Source of the DNA: JADKAV01 sp963733395
Lineage (GTDB): Bacteria > Actinomycetota > Actinomycetes > S36-B12 > UBA10799
Length of the DNA stretch: 64,000 nucleotides
Direction: 5' to 3'
Assembly (NCBI GenBank): GCA_963733395.1
Contig: CAVTCZ010000019.1
Span: 1 to 64,000, forward strand
The position numbers were made by a program, and so were the translations under genes. The stretch's first letter is position 1; each line of letters starts with the position of its first letter. Shown in pieces: positions 54,420 to 63,906 of the stretch. The notes under the pieces were generated by a model, which was not told the origin of the DNA, searched no databases, and worked only from the letters and a program-made list of their open reading frames with translations.

Positions 54420-55495
54420 ATGCCCAATCCCGCAGACTCCTTGCGTCTTGCCCATGGCCCGGCGTGGCGCAACTGCATCGCTCTGGCGCCGGTGACCAAT
54501 TGTCAGAGCCACGCTGACGGGAGTCTGTCCGATGACGAGGTGGCGTGGCTCACGGCTCGTGCGGAAGGCGAGTTCGGTCTGGTGTTGACGGCTGCGGCGT
54601 TCGTTGCGCCCGCGGGCCATGTCTGGCGCGGGCAGTTGGGCATCGCCTCCGACGACCACCTGCCGGGACTGCGTCGCCTTGCCGAGGGTCTGCGGGCGGC
54701 CGGTGCCTGCAGCGCGGTGCAGTTGCACCACGGCGGTCGCCGGGCCGAGCGGGACGTCACAGGTGTGGCGGCGCAATGCCCGTGGGACGACCCCGACCAT
54801 GACGCGGTGGCCATGACCGTCGATGACATCGAGGCCACTGTTGCGGACTTCGTGGCCGCCGCCGTCCGGGCTGAACGTGCCGGCTTCGACGGGGTGGAGG
54901 TGCACGGCGCCCACGGATACCTGCTCGGGCAGTTCCTCGACACGTCGCGCAACCACCGCCGCGATGGCTACGGCGGATCGTTGGGCAACCGGTTCCGGGT
55001 GGTCCGCGAGGTGCTGGAGGGTATTCGCGCGGCCACGGGGGAGGACTTCCAGCTGGGGCTGCGGCTATCTCCGGAGGGCTTCGGGATACCGCTGCAGGAT
55101 GGCCGGGAGTATGCCCGCCGCGCTCTCGAGACGGGTCTGTTGGACTACCTCGAGATGTCGCTGTGGGATGTCTTCATGCGGCCCCGCCGTGGTGGTGAGG
55201 GTCTGCTCATCGACCACTTCGTGGATCTGCCCCGCGGTTCGGCTCGGTTGGGGGTGGCGGGCAAGGTGCTGTCCACCGCGGATGCGCAGTGGTGTCTGGA
55301 CAAGGGCGCGGACTTCGTCTCGGTGGGCAGGGGAGCGATCGTCCACCATGATTTCGCGGCACGTGCGCTGGCTGATGCGTCGTTCACGGCGCGTCCCTGC
55401 CCGTGTCGGTCGAGGTCCTGCGGCAGGAAAGGGTCGGGCCGGCGTTCGTCGACTACCTGATCGAAACCTTCCCGGACGTCGTCGAGGTGGCCTGA
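54420..55495 (+). CDS. Old-yellow-enzyme family NADH:flavin oxidoreductase, copy 2, one-base deletion near the end
   Basis: The restored product has 358 residues and is a close paralogue of the gene at 47804. A single missing base near 55395 shifts the last 33 codons, so the raw frame ends at 55460; restoring it gives the same C-terminus (FPDVVEVA). Differences from copy 1 include LTNRQSN changed to VTNCQSH near the FMN site, and the signature GGSLDNRFR changed to GGSLGNRFR. The loss of that acidic residue, strongly conserved in the family, may alter function. It directly follows the E1 genes. The 3' half is almost identical to copy 1. Confidence 0.8.
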
Positions 55496-55508
55496 CTCGG
55501 CTTCTCCG

Positions 55509-55572
55509 CGTCGAGTGCTGCGATAGTGCACGGACACGCCGGCGTGTCTCTGCGCCTTTGCGACACTCGACG
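55509..55572. repeat. Nested palindrome 3' of OYE copy 2
   Basis: It has the same sequence and structure as 48894-48957, offset by 6615 bases. The duplicated block ends at 55583 (48968 in copy 1), just after GCGTCGCGGT. Confidence 0.7.
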
Positions 55573-55776
55573 AGCGTCGCGGTGTCCGGTACTCCTCGTA
55601 GAGTGCTCGTCGCGTCCCGCGCAGCAGGATGACGCCCTACTCCGGGCTGCTCAGGTGACGGGGTCTCCTCACCGGCGGCCGCAGTCTTCTGCACCCTCGG
55701 ACGCCCTCTGCGACTCTCACCGGTCGAACACATTGAGGCAAAACGCCCGGTCAGAAGTTGAATGATGGTGGTTCGA

Positions 55777-55824
55777 GTGGCCAGGGGCGGGGTCGGACCA
55801 CCGACGTTCCGATTCTCAGGTCGT
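55777..55824 (-). repeat. tRNA 3'-half-like attachment remnant (copy A)
   Basis: These 48 bases match 63907-63954 at 43 positions and lie in the same orientation. The minus strand reads as the 3' half of a tRNA from the anticodon loop (CTGAGAATCGG) through the T-arm to GCCCCTGGCCAC. No 5' half is present. Confidence 0.6.
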
Positions 55825-55864
55825 CAGCGGACACCCCACCGGTGACTGATGGACCGATCGAGCT

Positions 55865-58291
55865 TCAGTCGGCCGGATGGATCGTGACCGTTCCGGCGGT
55901 GCCGTCGACGGTGACGAGCTGACCGTCGGTGAGTCGGCTGGTCGCGGTGACGGTCCCGACGACCGCTGGCAGCCCGTGCTCCCGGGCGACGATGGCAGCG
56001 TGGGCCAGCGGGCCACCGCCGTCGGTGACCAGGGCGCCGGCGATCCCGAACAGGATCGTCCACGACGGGCTCGCGGTCGGGCACACCAGGACCTCGCCGG
56101 GCAGGAGTAGGGCGAAGTCGGCTTCCTTGCGCACGACGCGGACCCGCCCGGTGTAGTGCCCGGGGGACGCGGGTGAGCCGCACAGCTGCTCGCCGTCGCC
56201 GGCAGTCACCTCGCCGGGGAACTCCATCTTCAGTCCCCACAGCATCGCCTCGTTCATCTGGCGACCGTGCTTCGGGAGGTACCGGAGGTCCGGCAGGTCA
56301 CCGCGGGCGCCGACAACGGCCGGGCCCGGGTGGGCACGCACCCAGGCCTGCTCGTTCCGCCGCTCGGCCGCACGAGGGGGCAGGTCGTCGTCGCCTCCGC
56401 GCAGGGCCGTCGCCAACTCCTCGGCTGTGCAGTAGACCGCGTCGTCGACGCGGGGCAGCCGACCGTTGCGGACAAGGCGCACGCCGGCCTCGAGGACCCA
56501 GCGGCGCAGGATCCCGCAGGGAACGTTGTCGGTCAGCACCACGTTCTCCTCCCGCACCGGGTAGGCCCGGCGCGCCCGTTGGAGTGCTGCGGCGAAGCGC
56601 GCGCGGTCAGCGCCGGTGAGGCGGTCGAGAGCGGATGCTTCGGCGTCTGCGGCGATCGTTGCCTCAGCGCGATCGGTCGGCTGCAGCAGGAGTCGGGTGA
56701 CGATGCCGGGACGCTCGATGATGGCGGCTGACCCGGGGTCGTAGTTCGTGGTCCGCCAGCCGTGCGCGTGCATCCACGCGTTCAACTCGTCGGCCACGCT
56801 CGGGTCGACGGCGCGCAGCGCGGTGACGGGGTCGGCGGGCGCCGCCTCGAGAGCCTCGACCAACTCGGTGTCGGCCGCCACGCGGGCACGGATGGCCTCG
56901 AGGTCACGAGTCCCCGCGACGGAGGCCGGCGAGTACCCGACCAGCAGTTGCAGGGTCTTCGCAGCGTCCCAGTCCAGGAGTTGCTCGCAGGTCGTGACCA
57001 GGTCGTGAACGGCCAGGGGTAGGGGATGAGGAGCTGGAAGTGGACGTATGGCCATGCTCGAGCAGCTCACGTGCCCGCTCGAGGTGCCCGACCAGGCCGG
57101 CGTCGTCGAGCGAGGTGAGGTCCTCGACCAGCAGGGCGTCGGTCCGCTGCTCGAACTCGCCCCGCCAGCGCTCGTCCCACATCGACAGCGTGCGCTCCGG
57201 GAGCCCGGTCCGCAGCAGCCTTGTCGGCGGCCTTCATCCGGCGGCGCAGTTTCGGGTGAATCCGCGCCACGAGCCCGACAAGCAGGGCCGGCGGCGTGGG
57301 ACCCTTGGGCTCCGGCGAGCCGAACGGCGGGATGGGTCGGACGTAGATCTCCCCGCCGATCGACACCTGGTCGATCCCGTCGATCATCAGCCCGAAGTTG
57401 TCGGACATCGGCGGTCCCGCGGCGGCGATCGCCGGCTCGAACACCGACCAGCCGTACGGGGTGAACAGTTCGGGGTAGTGGGCCGCGTCCTTCTCCCATC
57501 CCAGACCGTCGAGCGGGCTGCGGGCGGGATGGGTAGTGCGGTGATCGCCCGGCTCTGGAGGAGGTGTACCTCGCCGTTGCACCATGCCCATTCCACGTCT
57601 TGCGGGCAGCCGAAGTGCGCCGCGGCCCGTTGGGCGATCGCAGCGATCAGCCGATGCCTGCTCGGGGGTGATCGCGGAGTCGGCGTCCCCGGGCAGCCGC
57701 TGCGCCGCGCCCGCGACGACCTGCCACTCCTCGGGGTTCGCGGTGCCGTCGACGAGGCGGTCGCCGAGTCCGCGGACGGCCGAGATGCGCACCACGTCAG
57801 CCGCGCCGCTCACCGGGTCGGCCGTGAACGCCACGCCGGCCGCCTCCGGGTCGAGCATCGGCTGCAGGAGGACCGACATGTGGATGCCGCCACTGCCCCG
57901 ATACGACGAGACCCGGGGGGCGTCGGCGCTGTCGAGACAGGTGCGCACCGCCGCCAGGGTCTGCTCGACTCCCATCGCGCCGAGCACCGTCGCGTAGGCA
58001 GCCGGCGAACGACGCTCCGGCAGCGTCCTCCGCGTCCGCCGACGACCGCACTGCCAGCGCCGCGCCGGCGAACCCGTCGACGGCCTCGGCCACGGCTGCC
58101 TGGACCTCGGGCGGAGGGTTGGTCCCGGTTCGCCAGCCTGCCAACAGGGAGGCGCGGAGCACGACGCCGTCCGGCACCGTGAACCCGGCCGCCCGCAGTT
58201 GGGCCAGATGGGCTGCCTTGCCGCCGACAGTCGCCACCTCGCCGGCGGACGGATCGTCGAGCGTGAGGTGTCCGGGGTTGGCGATAGTCAT
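55865..58291 (-). pseudogene. PEP-synthase/rifampin-phosphotransferase-like protein, multiply frameshifted
   Basis: The restored product is about 805 residues. It has an N-terminal ATP-grasp PPDK/PEP-synthase domain (EVATVGGKAAHLAQLRAAGF, LAVRSSADAEDAAGASFAG, DPVSGAADVVRI), a helical middle part and a C-terminal phospho-His swivel domain (DGGGPLAHAAIVAREHGLPA). This layout is shared by PEP synthases and rifampin phosphotransferases; sequence alone does not separate them. At least five single-base breaks fall between 57000 and 58030, while the last 1.1 kb is clean. The ATG overlaps the stop of the TetR gene (ATGA), with its ribosome site (AGGAGGG) inside that gene, so expression is TetR-linked. 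Confidence 0.75.
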
Positions 58292-58944
58292 GGTGTGCCC
58301 TCCTGGGTGGAGTCGGTTTCGGCGGGAACCGGGAGTTCCGGGAGGTCACCGCGCCGGACCGCGGCGAGGATCGTCTCCATCGCCCAGCGCGTCATGGGAC
58401 CGGACTCGGTGCCTGGTACGCCGAACTCCTCGCGCATCCGCAGCCATGAGTGGGACGAGCCGAGGCAGCGGAGCAGGCCGGCGACCTGCGCGTGCCGTCG
58501 CCCATCGAGTTCGGGGAAGGCTTCCTCGACCAGTCGGAGGAATGCATCGGAGGTGCGGCGTGTCTGCGCCGCGTACCAGCGCGGGTCGGAGTTGAGCAGG
58601 ACCTCCGCCCGGACCTCGACGGCGAAGTCGTCGCTCGTCGCGAAGAGGGCCTCGATCTTCGGCCCGATGTCATCGACGGCTTCGGGCGCGGGGATCGCCG
58701 GCATACCGACCCTCCTGCCGATGCGGCCGGAGAGACCTTCGAGCAGGGCGGTGCGATCCGGGAAGTGCCGGTAGACGGTGGGCTGGGACACGCCGGCGCG
58801 CTGGGCTATCTCGCGAGTCGTGATGTCGTCGGCCCGGCGATCGTCCAGCAGATCGGTGAAGGCATCGAGGATCAGGTCGCGTGTGCGCTGGGCCTGTTCG
58901 GCACGCAAGGGGGAGCTGTAGCGGCGAGGCGACTGGTCGGTCAT
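58288..58944 (-). CDS. TetR-family transcriptional regulator, first gene of operon
   Basis: This 218-residue regulator has the helix-turn-helix ITTREIAQRAGVSQPTVYRH followed by FPDRTALLEGL, and a C-terminal ligand domain with a Trp/Arg-rich stretch (SSHSWLRMREEFG). It is co-transcribed with the PEP-synthase-like gene (4-bp overlap) and divergent from a membrane protein gene. The palindrome CTATTG-A-CAATAG in the shared promoter is its likely operator. Autoregulation and repression of the membrane protein gene are therefore expected. Confidence 0.85.
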   Translation of the reverse strand: MTDQSPRRYSSPLRAEQAQRTRDLILDAFTDLLDDRRADDITTREIAQRAGVSQPTVYRHFPDRTALLEGLSGRIGRRVGMPAIPAPEAVDDIGPKIEALFATSDDFAVEVRAEVLLNSDPRWYAAQTRRTSDAFLRLVEEAFPELDGRRHAQVAGLLRCLGSSHSWLRMREEFGVPGTESGPMTRWAMETILAAVRRGDLPELPVPAETDSTQEGTP

Positions 58945-58982
58945 GGCTCGCTGCGGGGGTAGGGGGACTGCGGCATGGTTGG

Positions 58983-59014
58983 AGAATACCGAGATAAATC
59001 ACTATTGACAATAG
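58983..59014. promoter_or_regulatory. Divergent promoters with TetR operator palindrome
   Basis: Minus strand: TTGTCA (59006-59011) and TATTCT (58983-58988) are 17 bases apart and drive the TetR operon. Plus strand: TTGACA (59005-59010) points towards the membrane protein gene. Both -35 boxes lie in the perfect 13-nt palindrome CTATTG-A-CAATAG (59002-59014). Confidence 0.7.
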
Positions 59015-59063
59015 ACAACTACTCGTGAATATGGTTCAGGCCCATTGAACGAGGAGAATCGCC

Positions 59064-59786
59064 ATGACCGACATCCGCACAACGCCCGCCTCTGACCTCA
59101 CCGACAGCGCCATCCCTGAAGTAGCCCGCCACGAGCCGGACGGCTTCCGCCGCGTCGCCGCGATCGCCGGCATCGGTGCCGTGGTCGTCGGCATGACGAC
59201 GATCCCGTTGATGGGCTCGGCGCCAGGGCTCGGCGATTCCGCCGACGTGATCGGCGCATACTTCGCCGGCAATGCCGATCCCCACCGACTCGCCGTGGTG
59301 GTGGCCGCGCTGCTCGCCATCCCCATCGCGGTCTTCCTGGCCGGGGTGTATCGGTCGCTAGCCGCGGGCTCGGGCCGATCGACCAGCGGCTGGGCCACCG
59401 TCTTCCTCTACGGCGCGATCATGATGTCGGCGACCGCGGGCATGAAGGAGGCCCTCTACGCGCTGGGCGTGCACTACGCCGCCACCGACCCGGACCCCGG
59501 CGTGCTTGCCCTTGTCAGCGACGGCAGCAACATCGCCGGGGCGACGCTGGGCGTCTGGCTCGCGGTGGCGGTCGGCGCCGTCAGCATCGCGGCGATACGC
59601 ACCACGAACGCACCCCGCTGGTACGCAGTCCTCAGCGGTCTGGTCGCCGCGCTCGGCGTGATCTCGGTCATCGACACCGTCAGCACCTCGACCGGCGGCG
59701 CATTCGCCGAGGCAGCTTTCGGGGGCTTCATCCTATGGATGCTCACCAGCGCCATCGTGATGCTGCGCCGCCCGCTCCTGCCCTGA
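59064..59786 (+). CDS. Integral membrane protein with about six helices, TetR-controlled
   Basis: This 240-residue protein has a polar N-terminus of about 27 residues and then about six hydrophobic segments, including AAIAGIGAVVVGMTTIPLMG, LAVVVAALLAIPIAVFLAGV, GVWLAVAVGAVSIAAI and AVLSGLVAALGVISVI. The pattern resembles DUF4386-type small membrane proteins, but I would not insist on the family. The ATG follows ACGAGGAGA. It is divergent from the TetR gene and shares its operator. The function may be linked to membrane stress or efflux; no transport motif was seen. Confidence 0.7.
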   Translation: MTDIRTTPASDLTDSAIPEVARHEPDGFRRVAAIAGIGAVVVGMTTIPLMGSAPGLGDSADVIGAYFAGNADPHRLAVVVAALLAIPIAVFLAGVYRSLAAGSGRSTSGWATVFLYGAIMMSATAGMKEALYALGVHYAATDPDPGVLALVSDGSNIAGATLGVWLAVAVGAVSIAAIRTTNAPRWYAVLSGLVAALGVISVIDTVSTSTGGAFAEAAFGGFILWMLTSAIVMLRRPLLP

Positions 59787-60136
59787 GTTGGCACGGGGAC
59801 TGCCCTTCGCAGTTGCGATGCTGCGGACCAGTCAGTCGGCGTGTCCACGGCGTGTCCCAAGGCCCGCATCATCGTCAACAAGCCAGGACGTCGCGTGCTG
59901 TGGCCGCCAGCTTCCCCCCAGCACGGGCGGCACGTCCATCGCCGCCACCGAATCGTCGTGACCGGGCAGACGCCGAAGCATCTGGAGGATGCCCAGTCGC
60001 GACTCGGTGTGTTGACAGCGTCGCTCGGGGGCGACTTTGCGGGGAGGGGATCTGGGTTTGATGGCTCTGGCCGGTGTCGTTGGAGACCGGCGGATTCGCG
60101 CGCCTTGTGACCGGGGCCGGCGCGAAGGAACAAGCC
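59787..60136. other. Intergenic region between convergent genes, no gene recognised
   Basis: A minus-strand stretch reads SRLGILQMLRRLPGHDDSVA followed by AMDVPPVLGGSW, which looks protein-like. It lacks a start and a recognisable family, so it may be a gene remnant. Confidence 0.35.
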
Positions 60137-62373
60137 TCACGCCTGTTCGATCCGGGCAGGGACGTACTTGTGCCACGGGGTGCCTGCGAACCAGTCCCGC
60201 ATCTCCAGCGAGGTGAGCTCGTTCGGCGCGACGCCGACAGTGCCGTGTTCGGGGTCGTCCAGGCCGTAGCCGTTGGGCAGCGACACGTGTCCGGGTTGCA
60301 TCATGTCGGTCAGTTCGACGACTGCCTCAGCAGATGCCGGCGGCGGTGGTCACGCGGGCGCGAACGCCGTCCACGAGTCCGAGCGAGGCGGCATCCGCCG
60401 GATTGATCCGCAGCGCACCGGCCGCGTCCCGGCGGCGCCATGTGGGATCGCGGAAGATGGTGTTGGCGGTGAACGAGCGCCGTTCGCCGGCGGACAGGAC
60501 GAACGGGAACTCGTCGGTGACCCACGACGACGGCGCCGTGCGCAGTCCATGCAACTTGTCGGTCAGTTCTGGGATGTCCATGGTGAAGCGTCGGTCCGGG
60601 CGTCGCACGTAGGTCCAGACATCGTCCCAGTCGTCCACGGTGAACACGACGCCGGACGGACTGCCGAGGATGGCGTCGAACAACGCGTTGCCGTCGCTGT
60701 GCCCGGCACGCCGGACCGATTCGGGGTAGGTCAACGCGCAGATCTGGGCGAGCCCCCATACTGCGGCGGCGCTGCGCTGCCCGGTTGGCAGTGACGGACC
60801 GAGCGTCTCGTAGAGCACGAACGGCGCCAGTGGCAGCAGGTCGGGGTCGGTCGCCAGCGCCGAGAAGAACGCTGACGTGAATGCCTCCCGGCCTTCTTCC
60901 GCCGCCTTTGACAAGGCGTCCAGCACGCTGGGATCGACCGGCTCGAGTCTCCGCAGGATCCGCGCGTACAACTCGGGCTCGCTGATGGTTCCCGGCAACG
61001 GGTCGAGCACCGGCCGGCGCAGGTGGAACGAGTTGTGTGGGAACTCCACGTTGAACAGCGTCGCCTCCCACTTCTCGAACTGGCTGGCGGCAGGTAGCAC
61101 GTAGTCGGCATGTGCGGCGGTCTCGGTGAACGCCACATCGACGACCACCACGAGGTCGAGGGCGTCCAAGGCCTTGCGGAAGGTGGCGGAGTCCGCCAGC
61201 GAGTGGGCCGGGTTCGTGCTGTCCAGCCACATCGCTCGGAAGCGGTCCGGGTGATCGGTGAGGATCTCCTCGGCGATCGAGTTGCAGGGGATGAGCCCGG
61301 AGATGATGCGGGCGCCGGTCACCGGTGTCACTCGGGCCCCGCCTTTGCTGCCCGACCCGCCCGCGATCGGTGCGAAGGACGAGTGCAGGAACATGGTCCC
61401 CGGCCTGCCGAAGTTGCCGGTCAGGATCCACAGCAGTTTGTCCAAGTAGGAGACGAGGGTGCTGTTCGGCGCTTGTTGCACACCGAGGTCTTCGTAGACC
61501 GTCGCGGACTGAGCAGTTCCGATGCGGCGGGCGGCGGTGCGGAGCAGTTCCTCGGGTACGCCGCAGGTCTGTGCGTAGTCGGACACCGGGACTTCGGCCA
61601 GTTCCTTCAGCACGTCCTCGGTCCCGGTGGTGTGCGCGGCAAGGAACTCGTGGTCGAGCAGGTCCTCCTGGAGCAGGATCCCCAGCAGCGCGGCCATGCA
61701 CCAGGCATCCGTGCCGGGCCTGACCTGCAGATGGATGTCCGCCATCGCAGCGGTCTCGCTGACCCTCGGGTCGATCACGATCATCGAACGGGCCGGGTCG
61801 CGGGCGATCTCACGCAGGGTCGGACGCGCCCGCGGGAAACTGTGCGACTGCCACGGGTTCTTGCCCACGAACACGACGACCTCCGCGTTCTCGAAGTCAC
61901 CTTTCGTGTGCCCGCCGTAGAGCCGGCCGTCGACCCACATCTCGCCGGTCTTCTCCTGGGCGAGTGCGTTGGACGTGTACTTGACGCCCAAGGCCGCCTG
62001 CAACGCCCGGCCGTAGATGGCGCCCAGGTGGTTGCCCTGCCCGCCTCCTCCGTAGAAGAAGATCTTGTCCCCGCCGTGGGTGTCGCGAATCACGCTCAGT
62101 CTTCTGTGCGATCTCGGAGATGGCGGTTTCGAGGTCGATCTCCTCGTAGGTTCCGGGCGCAGTGCGGCGCAGCGCGGACGTGAGCCGATGCCGGCCGTTC
62201 TGGTAGTGGTCGAGCCGCAGCGCCTTCTCGCACGTGTACCCGGCTGAGGACGGGTGTTCCTTGTCGCCACGGATGCGGCGGAACTGCCGTTCCGCCAGTT
62301 GGATCTCGATGCCGCAGTTGCATTCGCAGAGGATGCACGCGGATTTGTGCCATTCGGTCGTGTCGGTGGCCAT
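60137..62373 (-). CDS. Molybdopterin-dependent oxidoreductase (formate dehydrogenase/nitrate reductase superfamily), two frameshifts
   Basis: The restored product is about 744 residues. The N-terminus carries a Mo/W-bis-MGD-type 4Fe-4S motif, ACILCECNCGIEIQ with the fourth Cys in GYTCEKALRLDHYQNGRH. The central domains have GGGGQGNHLGAIYGRALQ, VFVGKNPWQSHSFPRA and LGVQQAPNSTLVSYLDK. The C-terminal beta-barrel has RINPADAASLGLVDG and, after repair, HVSLPNGYGL. I find no Cys or Sec at the usual Mo-ligand place (AQEKTGEMWVDGR). Breaks are near 62098 and near 60334 (one extra T, creating a TGA). The gene starts 3 bases after the enoyl-CoA hydratase stop. Confidence 0.8.
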
Positions 62374-62376
62374 GGC

Positions 62377-63185
62377 TCAGTGCCCCGTGAAGACGGCGGG
62401 CCGGCGCTCGAGGAAGGAGGCGACGCCTTCCGAGGCGTCCTGCGTCTGCAGTAGCGCCCCGACGTCCTCGACGAGCTTCTCAGCGGCGAGGACCGGGTCG
62501 ATCACGGCGCGTCGCGCCGCGGTGATGGTTGCACGGACTCCAAGAGGAGCAGCTCGGGACGCGATCCGTTCAGCCAGCTCGACGGCGCGATCCAGTTGGG
62601 TGCCGGCCGCGACGGTTTCCTGAACGAGTCCCATGCGCAGGGCTTCGGCGGCATCGAACTCGTCGCCAGTCAGCATCCAGCGCATCGCATCACCCCAGCC
62701 GCACAGTGCGGGGAAGCGCAGCGTCGCACCGCCGAACGGGTAGATGCCGCGGAGGACCTCCATCTGCCGGAAACGGGTGTCGGTGGCCGCGATGCGGATA
62801 TCCGCGGCCAGCAGGAGCTCGATCCCCAGGGTCATGCACCACCCTTGGGCTGCCGCGACCATGGGCTTACTCCGTTGCCGACCCGATACGCCCCACGGGT
62901 CGATAGCGACCGGTGAGTTGTAGCGGGGTCCGCCGCCCACGATCCGACCGGCCGCCTGCGCCAGGTCGAGACCGCCGGTGAAGTGATCCCCGTGGGCGAA
63001 CAGAACCCCAACCCAGGCGTCAGGATCGTCCTCCAGTCGCCCGTACGCGTCGGCCAGTCCGTCGAGCATCTCGGTGTCGAACGCGTTGCGCTTTCCGGGC
63101 GGTTCAAGCCCACGTGCAGGACGTGGCCCCGCAGTTCGACAGTCACGGCGGGGTCGCTGCGGAAGGCACGATTCGCTCCATTCAC
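62377..63185 (-). CDS. Enoyl-CoA hydratase/isomerase (crotonase) family protein, one frameshift
   Basis: The restored product is about 269 residues. Crotonase features are the strand VLHVGLNRPE followed by NAFDTEMLDGLADAYGRLED (after restoring one missing base near 63088), the first oxyanion region HGDHFTGGLDLAQAAG, and the second region MVAAAQGWCMTLGIELLLAA. It would act on a CoA thioester (hydration, isomerisation or related). The GTG at 63185 has no ribosome site, but a palindromic operator ends 3 bases upstream, so transcription may begin at the start codon. It forms an operon with the molybdopterin enzyme and is controlled by the divergent TetR. Confidence 0.8.
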
Positions 63186-63187
63186 TA

Positions 63188-63242
63188 CTAGGACGCTTGT
63201 CCTAGTGGTGTTAGAACGCTAACGCTAGGACGGTCGTCCTAG
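63188..63242. promoter_or_regulatory. Triple palindromic TetR operator region
   Basis: Two identical-arm operators, CTAGGAC-N4-GTCCTAG, lie at 63188-63205 (spacer GCTT) and 63225-63242 (spacer GGTC). Between them sits a third inverted repeat, GTTAG-AACG-CTAAC (63210-63223). The region separates the crotonase gene (minus) from the TetR gene (plus). Confidence 0.85.
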
Positions 63243-63264
63243 TCAAGTCTGTCCGGGAGGTGCG

Positions 63265-63861
63265 ATGACTGTAGATACCAGAACCAGGATGCTGCTGGCC
63301 GGTATCGAGTTGTTCCGCGAGCAGGGCTACGACGGGACAGGGTTCCGGGAAGTCGTGGATCGCGCCGATGCGGCCCGTGGCGCCATCTATCACCACTTCC
63401 CGGACGGCAAAGCCCAGTTGGGAGCCGAGGTGGTGCAACTGACCGGGGGGTACATCGCCCAGGTCATCGAAGCCGAGTTCGCCGAACACCCGCCGCGCGT
63501 CGCAGTGCGTCGCTTGATCGCGTTCGTGGAGCGGCTCATGTTCGACGCCGACTCCCGGCCCGGTTGTCCGGTTGTCGCTGTCACGCTTGCCGCCGACGAT
63601 CCGAACGGCCGACTGCGGGCGGCTTCCGACGCCGTGTTCGACCGTTGGCGTGGAGCGATCGCGGACGGACTGGTCAGGCACGGAGTGCGCCGAGCGCAGG
63701 CACGGCGATTCGCGACGCTCGCGGTGGCCAGCGTGGAGGGTTCGCTCGTGATTTGTCGGGTCGAGGGCGTCCCGCAGGCGCTAAGGGACGTGGGCAGAAC
63801 ATTGATCGAGTATCTGGACGCAGTGGTTGAGCCGTCCGGCGCGCGCACGCGGGGAGGTTGA
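63265..63861 (+). CDS. TetR-family transcriptional regulator (AcrR/LmrA-like)
   Basis: This 198-residue regulator has the helix-turn-helix GYDGTGFREVVDRADAARGA then IYHHFPDGKAQLG, in the style of the LmrA/YxaF TetR group. The C-terminal domain contains DSRPGCPVVAVTLAADDP, a motif common in that group. The ATG at 63265 follows GGGAGGTG. It very likely binds the palindromes at 63188-63242 and represses both itself and the crotonase-molybdopterin operon. The inducer is probably the pathway substrate or its CoA ester (inference). Confidence 0.87.
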   Translation: MTVDTRTRMLLAGIELFREQGYDGTGFREVVDRADAARGAIYHHFPDGKAQLGAEVVQLTGGYIAQVIEAEFAEHPPRVAVRRLIAFVERLMFDADSRPGCPVVAVTLAADDPNGRLRAASDAVFDRWRGAIADGLVRHGVRRAQARRFATLAVASVEGSLVICRVEGVPQALRDVGRTLIEYLDAVVEPSGARTRGG

Positions 63862-63906
63862 ACGTTCGGGCCGCCGACGGGTGTCGAGTGTTGCGGTGAG
63901 ATGCTG

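Noticed and set aside
60325..60345. In-frame TGA after ATC TGC in the molybdopterin enzyme gene as a selenocysteine codon
   Set aside because: Reading through in the same frame gives non-family sequence. Removing one T gives the expected C-terminal barrel (HVSLPNGYGL and onward), so it is a frameshift, not Sec. The position is also far from the Mo ligand.
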